Shown: positions 51,603-60,075 of the stretch, piece after piece
Numbering within the stretch: position 1 is the first letter of the stretch
How the letters are laid out: every line of letters begins with the position of its first letter
Translations under genes and position numbers: made by a program
The notes under the pieces: generated by a model
The model's input: only the letters and a program-made list of their open reading frames with translations
Databases searched by the model: none
What the model was told of the DNA's origin: nothing
Assembly: GCF_008065375.1 (NCBI RefSeq)
Contig: NZ_VJYI01000003.1
Span: 558,001 to 622,000, forward strand
From: Nonomuraea sp. SYSU D8015
Lineage (GTDB): Bacteria > Actinomycetota > Actinomycetes > Streptosporangiales > Streptosporangiaceae
DNA length: 64,000 bases
Direction of reading: 5' to 3'

Positions 51603-52847
51603 TCACTTCCAGCCGGGTTTGGGGTTCACCACGGTCTTCGATGTGGCCAGCTCGGGCGGGCCGACCACCTCGACCTTGCCGCCCTGCCACTGGGCCAGCA
51701 GGAAGCTGCCCTTCGGCTCGCCGTTCTCCTTCCAGCTCAGCGGGCCGAGCAGGGTCTGGACGGTGTTGGCGTGCAGCCAGTCCTTGATCTTGTCCTGGTC
51801 GATCGCGCCGACCGCCTCGACCGCGGCCTGGAGCACCTGCGCGGCGGCGAAGGCGTCGGCGGCGTCCTCGGCGGGCGCCGCATTGTGCGCCTTGCGGTAC
51901 GCGGCCACGAACTCGGCGTTGAGCGGCGTGGTGGCCTTCTCGTTCCAGCTCACCGTGTAGAAGACGCCCTCGGTGTTGGCCAGGCCGACGCCGTCGCTGT
52001 ACTGGCTGGAGTTGCTGGGCGCGGAGGTCTGGAAGAGCATCTTCGGCGAGAAGCCGAGCTGTTTGAGCGAGCGCACCATCCCGACGCCGTCCTCGAACAC
52101 CGCGCCCTGCGCGACCAGGTCGGGCTTCCTGCTGGCCAGGGTGCTGGCGACGCTCTGGAAGTTGGTGGTGTCGGCCGGGTAGACCTCGCTGTAGACGGTC
52201 TTCACGCCCAGCGCCTCGAGTTGGGTCTGCATCGACTTGATGACCGGCAGCGCGAACGGGTCGTCCTGGCTCGGGTAGGCGGCGGTCTTGGGCCGCTCGG
52301 CCTCCGGCAGCGACTTGATGTAGTTCACGAACACGTCCGCCTGGCGGGGCGCGGTTGCGGGCTGGGCGAAGAACAGGTATTTGAAGCCGCGCGAGAACAT
52401 GTCCGGCGCGCCGCCCGCCGGCTCCACGAACACCATGCGGTTCTTCTCCGCCACGGCGGAGGCGGGGTAGTTCAGCAGCGAGGAGAACGTGCCGAGCAGC
52501 AGGTCAACCTTGTCCTGCGTGATCAGCTTGGTGTAGTCGGCGACCACGGTGTCCTGGTTGCTCGCGTCATCGACGATCTTGAGCTGGACCTGGCGGCCCA
52601 GGACGCCCCCCTTGGCGTTCACCATGTCGCGCCAGATCTCGTAACCGCGCTTGGCCTCGCTGCCCGGCTGGGCGAAGTCCCCGGTGAGCGGCAGCGAGAT
52701 GCCGATCACGATGGGCTTGTCCACCTCGCTCGCCCGTGTCTCGGACGGGCGTTGCCCGCAGGCCGTCAGGGCCAGGGCGGCCGCGACGGCGACGGTCAGG
52801 GTCAGGCGGGATCGGCGTGCGGGTGATCTGGGGGGTTGTGCGGTCAT
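51603..52847 (-). CDS. Liv-type ABC transporter substrate-binding lipoprotein
   Basis: A 414-aa type I periplasmic-binding-fold protein. Signal peptide with lipobox LALTAC (Cys30). The mature part opens with IVIGISLPLTGDFAQPGSEA, the standard Liv/amide-binding start, and includes LLLGTFSSLLNYPASAVAEK and LVAQGAVFEDGVGMVRSLKQ. It captures the substrate for the importer encoded downstream. As first gene of the seven-gene operon it follows the regulatory region with GCAAACGA(n)TGC sites. AAGGAGG precedes the ATG. Its ligand is unknown; the enzymes downstream suggest a carbonyl- or amide-containing organic compound. Confidence 0.92.
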   Translation of the reverse strand: MTAQPPRSPARRSRLTLTVAVAAALALTACGQRPSETRASEVDKPIVIGISLPLTGDFAQPGSEAKRGYEIWRDMVNAKGGVLGRQVQLKIVDDASNQDTVVADYTKLITQDKVDLLLGTFSSLLNYPASAVAEKNRMVFVEPAGGAPDMFSRGFKYLFFAQPATAPRQADVFVNYIKSLPEAERPKTAAYPSQDDPFALPVIKSMQTQLEALGVKTVYSEVYPADTTNFQSVASTLASRKPDLVAQGAVFEDGVGMVRSLKQLGFSPKMLFQTSAPSNSSQYSDGVGLANTEGVFYTVSWNEKATTPLNAEFVAAYRKAHNAAPAEDAADAFAAAQVLQAAVEAVGAIDQDKIKDWLHANTVQTLLGPLSWKENGEPKGSFLLAQWQGGKVEVVGPPELATSKTVVNPKPGWK

Positions 52848-52893
52848 GAGCCCTCCTTCGACGAGCCTCTTAGCCGCGCGCGTACTCGTTTCC

Positions 52894-52976
52894 CGCAAAC
52901 GATTGCGTTGGCTAGGAGCCTCCGTTTGAATGCAGGTACTGTCAAGGGGATCGCTGTGTGGATGCAAACGAGTGCA
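52894..52976. promoter_or_regulatory. Two LacI-type operators in the divergent 52848-52991 region
   Basis: Site 1 is CGCAA-ACGA-TTGCG at 52894-52907, with perfect five-base arms. Site 2 is TGCA-AACGAG-TGCA at 52963-52976. Both contain the 12-mer GCAAACGA(T/G)TGC, with starts 69 bases apart. They lie between the importer operon and the divergent sensor-LacI pair. GCAA(n)CG(n)TTGC is the usual LacI/GalR-type operator layout, so the LacI regulator encoded at 53942 is the natural candidate to bind both and control both transcripts. Confidence 0.72.
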
Positions 52977-52991
52977 GAGCGGAGGGGGACG

Positions 52992-53945
52992 GTGACCGGA
53001 CACACGGACGCGGCCCGGCGCCTGGTGGTGGGCGCGTTCAGCCCGTCGGTGCTGCTGCGGACCGCCCGCCGTCTCGGGCTGCTGCGCGGGGACGTCGCCG
53101 AGGAGCCGGTGGCCTCCTCCCCCGCCCAGTTCCGGGCGCTGCTCGACGGCGCCCTCGACGCCGCGCTGACCAGCCCCGACAATGTGATCGCCCATCGGCC
53201 CGCGGGCGACGTGCGGATCGTGTCGGCCGTGGACCGCGACCTCGGCCTCGCTTTGTACGCCCGCCCCGGCCTCACCTCGCCGGAGGAGCTGAAGGGCGAG
53301 CTGATCGGCGTGGACGTCCCCTTCTCCGGCTTCGCCTTCGCCCTGTACGCGATCCTCGACTCCCTCGGCCTTCGCCCGCCGCGCCTCCCGGAGCAGGCTC
53401 CCCGAGAGACGCCCTCGGCGGCCGTCGACCGGCTCATCGGCGGAGAGGCGTCCGGTGGCGGCGACTACCGGCTCGTCGCCCTCGGCTCCACGCCCCGCCG
53501 CCTGTCGGCGCTGCTCGCCGGCCGATGCGCCGCCACCATGCTCAACGCGGGCTCCGACCTGCGTGCCGAGCAGGCGGGAGCGGTCCGCGTCGCCGGGCTC
53601 ACCGACGTGTGCCGCCCGTACCTCGGGACGGTCCTGTGCGCCGTGGGCGCGAACCCCGGCGCGCGGGCCCTCGCCGCCGCGCTCCAGGAGGCCGCGGCCG
53701 CGATCCTGCGGGGCGAGGCGGACGGCGTCGTCGTCGAGGAGGCGGCCACGGCGCTGCGGCTCCCGCCCGCCGCCGCCACGCGCTACCTTCAGCGCTTGAA
53801 AGACCCGGACGAAGGCCTGGTGGCCGACGGCCGCGCGGACGTGGAGTCCCTCTCCACGGTCCTCGCCCTGAGACGCCGCTACGGCACGGCCCACGACGGG
53901 GACGTCAATGACCTGCTCGACCGAGGAGAAGACGGCGGCCGATGA
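52992..53945 (+). CDS. Cytosolic periplasmic-binding-protein-like (type II/NMT1-like) protein, possible sensor
   Basis: A 317-aa protein resembling NMT1/THI5- or SsuA-type binding proteins without a signal peptide. It has LVVGAFSPSVLLRTARRLGLL at the start (the usual helix after strand 1). Then come LTSPEELKGELIGVDVPFSG (the SPEDLKGK-type block) and AAVDRLIGGEASGG. Its C-terminal helices hold an RYLQRLKDPDEGL segment. GTG 52992 is preferred because GGAGGGGG precedes it; an ATG at 52962 would overlap operator site 2. It overlaps the LacI gene by ATGA. A soluble ligand-binding protein coupled to a regulator suggests an intracellular sensor or chaperone for the imported compound; this is inference. 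Confidence 0.7.
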   Translation: MTGHTDAARRLVVGAFSPSVLLRTARRLGLLRGDVAEEPVASSPAQFRALLDGALDAALTSPDNVIAHRPAGDVRIVSAVDRDLGLALYARPGLTSPEELKGELIGVDVPFSGFAFALYAILDSLGLRPPRLPEQAPRETPSAAVDRLIGGEASGGGDYRLVALGSTPRRLSALLAGRCAATMLNAGSDLRAEQAGAVRVAGLTDVCRPYLGTVLCAVGANPGARALAAALQEAAAAILRGEADGVVVEEAATALRLPPAAATRYLQRLKDPDEGLVADGRADVESLSTVLALRRRYGTAHDGDVNDLLDRGEDGGR

Positions 53946-55054
53946 CCAACCCCACCCCGTCGCCGGTTCCCACCCTCCGGGACGTCGCGCAGGCCGCCGG
54001 CGTCCACACCGCGACGGCCTCCCGCGCGCTCAACCCGAAGACCCGCCAGCAGATCAGCGCCGAGACCGCCCGCCGCGTCATGCGCGCGGCGCAGGCGCTC
54101 GGCTACCAGCCCAACTCGGTCGCCCGCAGCCTCAAGACCTCCCGGTCCGCCACCGTGGGCCTGGTCATTCCCGACCTCACCAACCCGCTCTTCCCGCCCA
54201 TCGTCCGCGGCGTGGAGAGCGTGCTGGAGTCCGACGGCTACAACGTGTGGATCGTCAACACCGACAACGACGAGGAACGCGAGCGCGCCAAGATCGAGTC
54301 ACTCCGGTCCCGCCAGGTCGAGGGCCTCATCGTCGCCACCGCGCGCCTCGACCACCCCCTGCTCCGGCAGCTCCACGAGCAGGGCGTCGCCATGGTCCTG
54401 ATCAACCGCCAGGTGCCGGACCTGCCGATCCCGGCCGTGACCGGGGACGACGCCACCGGCGTGGCCGCCGCCGTAGGCCATCTGGCCGAGCTCGGCCACA
54501 CCAGGATCGCCCACCTGTCCGGGCCGCTCGGCACGTCCACGGGGCGGGTGCGAGCGCAGGCGTTCCGGCATGCCGTACGCGACCACGGGCTGGCCGACGA
54601 CCCGGCGCTCGTGATCGAGTGCGCGCGCTGGAGCGAGGAGGACGGGGCCGCCGCCCTGCGCGAGCTCCTGGCCCGCACCACCGGGTTCACGGCCGTCGTG
54701 GCCGGCAACGACCTCATCGCGCTCGGCTGCTACGACGTCTTCGCCGAGAGCGGGCTGTCCTGCCCCGGCGACATCAGCGTCATCGGCTTCAACGACATGC
54801 CGTTCCTCGACAAGCTCCGCCCGCCACTGACGACGGTGGCGGTGCCCCACCACGAGCTGGGCGCCGAGGCCGCCCGCATGCTGCTGGACCGCATCGACGA
54901 CCCCGGCCGTCCGGCCCGCTCCGTCCTGCTCCCGGTCACCCTGGTCGTCCGCGGCTCCACCGCGCCGCCGCCCGGCCATCACCACGAGGCAGCGGATGCG
55001 ACCGCATCGCCACCCCCGGCTCATCCCGGCAACGCGACGGCACCCTCGACGTGA
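53942..55054 (+). CDS. LacI-family transcriptional regulator of the Liv-type catabolic locus
   Basis: A 370-aa LacI/GalR regulator. The head is TLRDVAQAAGVHTATASRAL (about 11-30), the hinge NSVARSLKTSRSATVGLV, and the effector domain is complete to VTLVVRGSTAP. About 30 His/Pro/Ala-rich residues extend past the usual end. Translation is coupled to the binding-protein-like gene. The divergent operators with GCAAACGA(n)TGC fit this family. LacI proteins most often sense sugars; here the linked genes encode a Liv-type importer and hydrolytic/oxidative enzymes, so a non-sugar effector is likely. Confidence 0.92.
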   Translation: MTNPTPSPVPTLRDVAQAAGVHTATASRALNPKTRQQISAETARRVMRAAQALGYQPNSVARSLKTSRSATVGLVIPDLTNPLFPPIVRGVESVLESDGYNVWIVNTDNDEERERAKIESLRSRQVEGLIVATARLDHPLLRQLHEQGVAMVLINRQVPDLPIPAVTGDDATGVAAAVGHLAELGHTRIAHLSGPLGTSTGRVRAQAFRHAVRDHGLADDPALVIECARWSEEDGAAALRELLARTTGFTAVVAGNDLIALGCYDVFAESGLSCPGDISVIGFNDMPFLDKLRPPLTTVAVPHHELGAEAARMLLDRIDDPGRPARSVLLPVTLVVRGSTAPPPGHHHEAADATASPPPAHPGNATAPST

Positions 55055-55135
55055 CCACCACAAAAGCCACAGGGGAGGTCAGAGGGCGCAGCAGAGGTGA
55101 TCGAGCACGGGAGGCCCCGCAGGCGGTGACCGGGG

Positions 55136-55177
55136 AGCGGTGAGAGCCCGGGGCACCCGCGCCGGGCTCTCACCGCT
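55136..55177. terminator. Perfect 16-bp hairpin between LacI and GH30 genes
   Basis: AGCGGTGAGAGCCCGG (55136-55151) pairs perfectly with CCGGGCTCTCACCGCT (55162-55177) around a ten-base loop. It is between the 3' ends of two convergent genes (55054 plus, 55180 minus). It is therefore probably a bidirectional terminator. Confidence 0.85.
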
Positions 55178-55179
55178 GA

Positions 55180-56517
55180 TCAGCGAACCACGATGGTGGT
55201 GAGCGTCCGCGGCTGGAGCGTCACCGTGCGGCCGGCCACGGGGGACGGCGTGAGTGAGTTGTCGGTGTTCGTCACGTAGGCGGTCGCTCTGCCGTGCACG
55301 CCCTTCCACGTGACCGGCGCGGTGCCCGTGTTGAGCGCCACGACCACCCGCGACCCGTCGGGGTTGCGGAACGCCGAGACCTTCAGCGCCGGATCCGCCG
55401 CCGAGGCCTCCAGCCGGACCGCACCCGGCCGGATGAACCTGCTGTACGCCGCCATCGCCCACAGCCGCTTCGACACGCTGTACGTCTTCGCCGTGTCGTC
55501 GATCTGCATGAACGCCCTGGTCGAGCCGCGCGAGGCGCCCAGCCAGTAGACGTAGGCGCTGACGTTGCCCAGCGTGAGCGCGTCGTGGATGGCCTTGGCG
55601 ATCGTGATGCCGTCGTAGCCGCTGCCGTCGTCCCAGGCCGTGTTCCACGTGTTGCCGTTGGGGTTCCACTCCGACATCCAGGACTTCCTGTTCGTCGGCA
55701 GCGGGCCGTCCACGGGGCTGGCGTACGTGTGGCCCGTGTGGGTCTTCACCCAGCGGCGGGCCTCGGGGTCGGCCTCGATGGCGGCCGTGTACGCCTTCTG
55801 CTGGCTCCAGCCGAACGAGTCGCAGCACACCAGCTTCACGCCCGCCCGCGTGGCGATCGGCCCGATCACCTTGACGAACTGGGCGGCCTGCTCGGGGGTG
55901 AAGCGCATGGAGGCGTACGTGGCCGTCCAGTCGGGCTCGTTCGTGAACCCGAGATCGGTGATCTTGATGCCTTCCTTGGCGTAGAACTTCGTGTACGCCA
56001 CCAGGTACTCGGCGTAGGCGCGCTGCCACTCGGGCAGGAGTTGCCCGCCGTTCTTGTCGTCGCCGTTGTCCTTCATGTAGCCGGGCGCGCTCCAGGCGTC
56101 GGCGAAGAAGCGCTTCACGCCGTACGCCTTCGCCTCCTTGGCCACCCAGACCTGGCTGTTGTCGTCGCCGTCCCACACGTACTTGGGCGGCGCGTCGGGG
56201 CCGCCGGGGTTCTCCGGCTGGATCGACACCATGTGGTCGTACGGGCTGCCCGCCGGGGAAGAGCCGATGCCGAGGCGCAGGATGCTCATCCCGGCCCCCT
56301 TCTGCCGGTCGAACCACAGGTCGAGGATCTCCCGCTGCTGGGTCTCCGACAGCGCCTTGAGCAGCTCGTTGCGCCGGAACGCCTGGGAGATGCCGAAACC
56401 GTCGATCTCTTGGTGCCTGACGCGCTCGTTCACGGTGATGGCCGGTGGGTCCGCGGGCTGCGCCGGATTCACCGCCGGGAGTCCCAGCAGGCTGATCGCG
56501 ACAACTGCTCGTAACAT
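55180..56517 (-). CDS. Secreted glycoside hydrolase family 30
   Basis: A 445-aa secreted enzyme. The signal peptide is about residues 1-22. It is followed by the GH30 double domain (barrel plus side beta-structure). Visible family blocks: QEIDGFGISQAFRRNELL near the start, SILRLGIGSSPAGS, the acid/base in FTNEPDW, the nucleophile in SWMSEWNPNG, and C-terminal strands VSAFRNPDGSRVVVALNTG. GH30 includes glucuronoxylanases, beta-xylosidases, beta-1,6-galactanases and glucosylceramidase-like enzymes; subfamily cannot be fixed by eye. Glucuronoxylan would fit with the GH115 gene in this window. ATG 56517 has CGGAGG nine bases upstream. A CCGAAAGTTTTCGG element lies directly before that. Confidence 0.92.
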   Translation of the reverse strand: MLRAVVAISLLGLPAVNPAQPADPPAITVNERVRHQEIDGFGISQAFRRNELLKALSETQQREILDLWFDRQKGAGMSILRLGIGSSPAGSPYDHMVSIQPENPGGPDAPPKYVWDGDDNSQVWVAKEAKAYGVKRFFADAWSAPGYMKDNGDDKNGGQLLPEWQRAYAEYLVAYTKFYAKEGIKITDLGFTNEPDWTATYASMRFTPEQAAQFVKVIGPIATRAGVKLVCCDSFGWSQQKAYTAAIEADPEARRWVKTHTGHTYASPVDGPLPTNRKSWMSEWNPNGNTWNTAWDDGSGYDGITIAKAIHDALTLGNVSAYVYWLGASRGSTRAFMQIDDTAKTYSVSKRLWAMAAYSRFIRPGAVRLEASAADPALKVSAFRNPDGSRVVVALNTGTAPVTWKGVHGRATAYVTNTDNSLTPSPVAGRTVTLQPRTLTTIVVR

Positions 56518-56524
56518 GGCGCCT

Positions 56525-56538
56525 CCGAAAGTTTTCGG
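56525..56538. promoter_or_regulatory. CCGAAAGTTTTCGG palindrome overlapping the GH30 ribosome-binding site
   Basis: CCGAAA (56525-56530) and TTTCGG (56533-56538) are perfect arms around GT. On the gene strand the left arm end forms part of TTTCGGAGG, so the element touches the ribosome-binding site. It shares CCGAAAGTTT with the site before GH115. A further ATAT-N4-ATAT followed by GTTTCG lies at 56541-56557. A role as an operator is inferred. Confidence 0.5.
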
Positions 56539-56601
56539 AAATATGACGATATGTTTCGCCGTTGGCCGGAACCGTAAAGCCCGGAAAGGTCTCCCGTCAA
56601 C

Positions 56602-56646
56602 ACCATGAGGCGCCGTCCCGCACGGGGCGGGACGGCGCCTCATGGT
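56602..56646. terminator. Perfect 20-bp hairpin upstream of GH30
   Basis: ACCATGAGGCGCCGTCCCGC (56602-56621) and its exact reverse complement (56627-56646) flank a five-base loop. It starts seven bases after the SRPBCC gene stop (56654, minus strand). It separates that gene from the GH30 promoter. No T-run follows. Confidence 0.85.
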
Positions 56647-56653
56647 TCCGAGG

Positions 56654-57247
56654 TCAGCTCGCGGACTCGGCGCGCGACTTGACGGTCAGCATCCGGCTGC
56701 GCATCGCCACGAAATCGGACACGTCCATCCGGGCGAGGTAGGCGGTGCCGCGCAGGCCGGGCTCGGCGCGGATCCGTACACGGAACACCATCCTGGTCTT
56801 GCCGTCCGCCACCTCGCGCAGGGCGATGGAGCAGGTGGTGGCGGCGTCCGGGCCGCGGTGGGCCAGCACGAGCGTGTGCGGCGGATCGACCTGCTCCACG
56901 ACGTACCCTGAGCCGTCGGGGGCGGAATGCACCGTGTCGCCCACCTTCAGCCCCTCCTGCTCGGCCGCGGGCGCCGCCGGTGCGGAAGAGGCGGCGCCGG
57001 GCGCGTAGCCGCCCAGCCGGACCAGCCAGGGCCAGACCGCCGCCGGCGGGGCGTCGACGGTGACCGCGCGGGTCGCCTTGTACTGCGGGTTGCGGACGAC
57101 GTCGTCACCGGCCATCTCACCGTAGACCTCGGCGTCCTCGGCGCCCCAGCGCAGATGCCACGGGCGCACGGCGAGCAGGTAGCCCGCCGCCGCCCCCGCC
57201 GCGAGCCTGAACATCGAGCGGGGCATGAACCGCGGTAAGAACAACAT
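56654..57247 (-). CDS. SRPBCC (START-like) domain protein with N-terminal hydrophobic segment
   Basis: A 197-aa protein. A hydrophobic Arg-flanked stretch near residues 10-25 could be a membrane anchor. The SRPBCC lipid-binding-like fold begins with YKATRAVTVDAPPAAVWPWL and contains GDTVHSAPDGSGYVVEQVDP and TRMVFRVRIRAEPG. Such proteins bind hydrophobic ligands; the exact function is unknown. An Ala/Pro-rich loop (about 95-108) interrupts the first strands. ATG 57247 has AAGGAG six bases upstream. It is a single-gene unit ended by a 20-bp hairpin. Confidence 0.85.
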   Translation of the reverse strand: MLFLPRFMPRSMFRLAAGAAAGYLLAVRPWHLRWGAEDAEVYGEMAGDDVVRNPQYKATRAVTVDAPPAAVWPWLVRLGGYAPGAASSAPAAPAAEQEGLKVGDTVHSAPDGSGYVVEQVDPPHTLVLAHRGPDAATTCSIALREVADGKTRMVFRVRIRAEPGLRGTAYLARMDVSDFVAMRSRMLTVKSRAESAS

Positions 57248-57413
57248 CGCGTACTCCTTCGCATCGTTGATCGGTCGGGACAGCCAGTCTCCGACGTTAC
57301 GCCGGGCTTGGATAGGGGGCAGGGAGATGCGGGGAGCCGGAATTCGCGGTGCAGGCACCACTAGTTGCCGTATTGTAAAGAATCTTTCACATATGCAGTA
57401 AATGTACAGTCCG

Positions 57414-58229
57414 TTAAATCTGGGCGGACTTCCAGGCGGTGAGGTCGTGGGTTTCCGCGATGGGCTCCCACGCCTTCGCGAAACGGGCCTTCGCTTTCCT
57501 GGCGTCCTTCGACCTGTCCACACCTCGCTGGAAGTCGCGGTCCTCGTTCACCGGACCTTCGCAATCGCCGGCGACGTGGCGGCGGGCCCAGGACAGGAAC
57601 GCGGCGTCGGCGTCGAACGCGGCGTCGAGCGCGTCCACCAGTGCCTTCTTCACCTTCTCCCCGTCGGGCAGCGCGTCGACCTCGAGGCCCCGGGCGGAGG
57701 CGAGCTGGTCGCGGCGGCTCGCGGTGACCCCCTCGATCTCGGCCAGCCCGCGCCGCTCGCACTTGCTCGCCCGCTCGATGGCGGCCGAGAGGTCGGCGCG
57801 GGTGGCGCTGCTGCTGGCCAGCAGCTCGTTCATCCGCCGGGCCTGCTCGGCGGCCAGCTCGGGCGAGGGCGTCTCGCCGGTGTCGGTGGCCGCCGGCGGC
57901 TCTTCGCCGGTGCCGCCCGCCTCCGCCTCCGGCGCGCCGTAGGCCAGGACGGGCGCCTCCCCCGCGGCGGCGCCCCCGTCGGGGACCGAAGCGCGGCCCG
58001 CCACGAGCCACCAGGTCATGCCGAGCACGAGGGTCGCGGCCACCACGCCGATCAGCAACGCCGGCCACCCCCGGCTCGGCTCGCGGTGCGGTTCCTCCGG
58101 TGCCCAGTCCTCTGCCGGCGATTGCGGCTGTTCGACGAGCGGGGCGCGACAGCGCGGGCACTGGCGGAGGCCACCGACGTGGGAACCGCACCGCCCGCAC
58201 AGGCGGCCGGAGACCGTCACGTGCACCAT
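57414..58229 (-). CDS. Zinc-ribbon membrane protein, 271 aa, unknown function
   Basis: The N-terminus has a zinc ribbon with C11-x2-C14 and C24-x2-C27. A Pro/Glu-rich linker leads to one membrane helix (about 55-77). The rest, predicted outside the cell, has a low-complexity Ala/Glu/Thr part (80-120). A helical domain with Cys154 and Cys219 follows, which may form a disulfide (KCERRGLAEIEGV, VAGDCEGPVNED). I do not recognise the extracellular domain. The layout, a zinc ribbon inside, one helix and a sensor-like exterior, is common in actinomycete envelope proteins. Start ATG 58229 is preceded by GAGG. It is divergent from the next membrane-protein gene. Confidence 0.75.
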   Translation of the reverse strand: MVHVTVSGRLCGRCGSHVGGLRQCPRCRAPLVEQPQSPAEDWAPEEPHREPSRGWPALLIGVVAATLVLGMTWWLVAGRASVPDGGAAAGEAPVLAYGAPEAEAGGTGEEPPAATDTGETPSPELAAEQARRMNELLASSSATRADLSAAIERASKCERRGLAEIEGVTASRRDQLASARGLEVDALPDGEKVKKALVDALDAAFDADAAFLSWARRHVAGDCEGPVNEDRDFQRGVDRSKDARKAKARFAKAWEPIAETHDLTAWKSAQI

Positions 58230-58328
58230 TGCACCTCACACGGAATATCCGCACAAAATTTGGCAGGACGAGACTATTTGATAACGACGCTTTCTTGAAG
58301 TATTGACGACCCCTAAGATCGCCCGCAC

Positions 58329-60065
58329 GTGAAATCGATGAGAGAGGGCGTGGTCGTCATAAACCCTCAGATGAGCAACGTGACGCGATACCTGTGCGCC
58401 GCGGCCTACCTCGACAGCGGGTTCCGCGATCGGGTGCTGGGCGAGCTGGTGTTAGACCCGTACCGTGCGGTCCCTCCCTCCTACGGCGGGTTCGACCTCA
58501 TGCCGGTGCTTCACCACTGCCGGCGCTCGCGCACGATGCTCGTGGTCCGCGACGCGTTGATCACCGCGCTCTTCGCCCTCGGCCTGCTGATCGCTCCCAT
58601 GAGCACGTTCGCCTGGGTGTTCACGCTCGTGCCCTTCGCGCTGCTCACCGTGCGCGCTGTCCGGCGCGGGCCGCTGTTCCTGCGTCTGCTGATCTGGCTG
58701 TGGGCGGCCTACGCCGTGGCGACGCTGTTCTTCACGGTCGTGCTCAGCCAGGTGGTCGCCGTGGCGGCCGCCTTGTTCACGGAGCGGTCCCCGTACGAGG
58801 ACCTGTACGCGTTGCCGCCGGGCCCGGCCGGCGTCGTGGGCGGCTCCTCCCTGGCCCAGACGCTCTTCGTCCCGGTCGTCACGCTCGGCGTGGCGGTCGT
58901 CTACCGCATCGCGATCTACCTGACCCTCGCCGGCTCGCTCCGGCCGGGCGCGCCCGACCCGATCGACAAGGACAGCCAGCCCAAGATCGGCCGCAGGCTC
59001 GACTACGTCCGCCGCGCCCAGTGGGGCAACATCACCATGTACGCCGGCGAGGACGCGTTCATGGGCGCCGGCTCCATCGAGCGGAGCTGGTCGATCGCCG
59101 TCGAGCTGGACCGGGCACGCGGCCCCCGGGGCGGCCGGCGGCAGGACCGTCCGATCGACATCGACCCGGTCGAACTGCACGCCTTCGTCCGCGACCGGCT
59201 GGTGGAGATGCGCGACCGCGTGCTGCGCCCGAACGAGGGCATCCAGCGGCTCGACCTCGGCGACCACGTGGTGACGCGCGGGATCTTCCCGGTCGCCGAC
59301 TGGCACCGCGAGCGGATTCCCGTGGCGCATCCGCTGATCGGCGAGGACGGCCTGCCGAGGTTCCAGGCCACCCCCGAGGAGATCGCCGCCGTCATCCGCC
59401 ACCCGCAGGGCGGCGTGCGTTACTACCAGCGCGTGACCATCAACGACGCCGGCCAGGAGATCCGCGACGTCCACGGCGACCTCGTCGCGCCCGCGGCCGA
59501 CCAGCAGGCGCTGACGTCGGCGTTCATCTACTTGGCGGTCGAGGGGCGGATGCTCTGCACGCAGTTCGTGGTGACCGTGCTGCCGCCGGTGTCCAGGCCG
59601 TACCAGGTGGTGGACCGCCTGCCCACCATGACCGGCGGGCGGATCGCGTGGGAGGCGATCACGGCGCAGCGGCTGCGGCTGCTGCGCGACGTGCTGGCCG
59701 CCCCGGTGCGGGTCGCCCGCGTGATCGCGCAGGCCGTACGGCAGAACGTGACGCCGCCCGACCCGCGCGAGCACCTCGTCCATCCGTACGGTGCCCGCTT
59801 CAGCGTCCGGGAGCTCGGCGCGAGCGAGGACCTGCACACTCACGTCCAGGTCCTCGACGCGGCCAAGTACACCCGGATGATCGAGCAGCGGCTGACCGAC
59901 GCCGTCCTGGACTTCCTGGAGGAGCGGGGCGTGGAGACCGGCGCCTACCGGCTGCAGGCGGCCAGCCTCACCATGAACTCCGTCTCCGTGGGCGGGGGCG
60001 GCACGGTGAGCGCCCCGCTCGCCTTCGGCCAGCGTGCCTCGGCCATCGTCAACGCCGGGGCATGA
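58329..60065 (+). CDS. Membrane protein, 578 aa, unknown function
   Basis: I cannot assign a family. Residues 1-70 are cytosolic. Four hydrophobic helices lie between about 72 and 195 (SRTMLVVRDALITALFALGL, WVFTLVPFALLTVRAV, RLLIWLWAAYAVATLFFTVV, LFVPVVTLGVAVVYRIAIY). A 380-residue cytosolic domain is rich in charged residues (IDIDPVELHAFVRDRLVEMR, VTRGIFPVADWHRERIP). An unusually long final helix region ends in a Gly-rich tail. The start is uncertain: a GTG at 58329 preceded by TAAGAT nine bases upstream suggests a leaderless mRNA, and an ATG at 58338 is possible. It is divergent from the zinc-ribbon gene, and a shared promoter region of 99 bases lies between them. Confidence 0.72.
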   Translation: MKSMREGVVVINPQMSNVTRYLCAAAYLDSGFRDRVLGELVLDPYRAVPPSYGGFDLMPVLHHCRRSRTMLVVRDALITALFALGLLIAPMSTFAWVFTLVPFALLTVRAVRRGPLFLRLLIWLWAAYAVATLFFTVVLSQVVAVAAALFTERSPYEDLYALPPGPAGVVGGSSLAQTLFVPVVTLGVAVVYRIAIYLTLAGSLRPGAPDPIDKDSQPKIGRRLDYVRRAQWGNITMYAGEDAFMGAGSIERSWSIAVELDRARGPRGGRRQDRPIDIDPVELHAFVRDRLVEMRDRVLRPNEGIQRLDLGDHVVTRGIFPVADWHRERIPVAHPLIGEDGLPRFQATPEEIAAVIRHPQGGVRYYQRVTINDAGQEIRDVHGDLVAPAADQQALTSAFIYLAVEGRMLCTQFVVTVLPPVSRPYQVVDRLPTMTGGRIAWEAITAQRLRLLRDVLAAPVRVARVIAQAVRQNVTPPDPREHLVHPYGARFSVRELGASEDLHTHVQVLDAAKYTRMIEQRLTDAVLDFLEERGVETGAYRLQAASLTMNSVSVGGGGTVSAPLAFGQRASAIVNAGA

Positions 60066-60075
60066 GAGGGGAGTC

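Noticed and set aside
58303..58319. TTGACG and TAAGAT as a -35/-10 promoter pair before the 578-aa membrane protein gene
   Set aside because: They are only five bases apart, so they cannot be one promoter. TAAGAT alone may be a -10 for a leaderless transcript.
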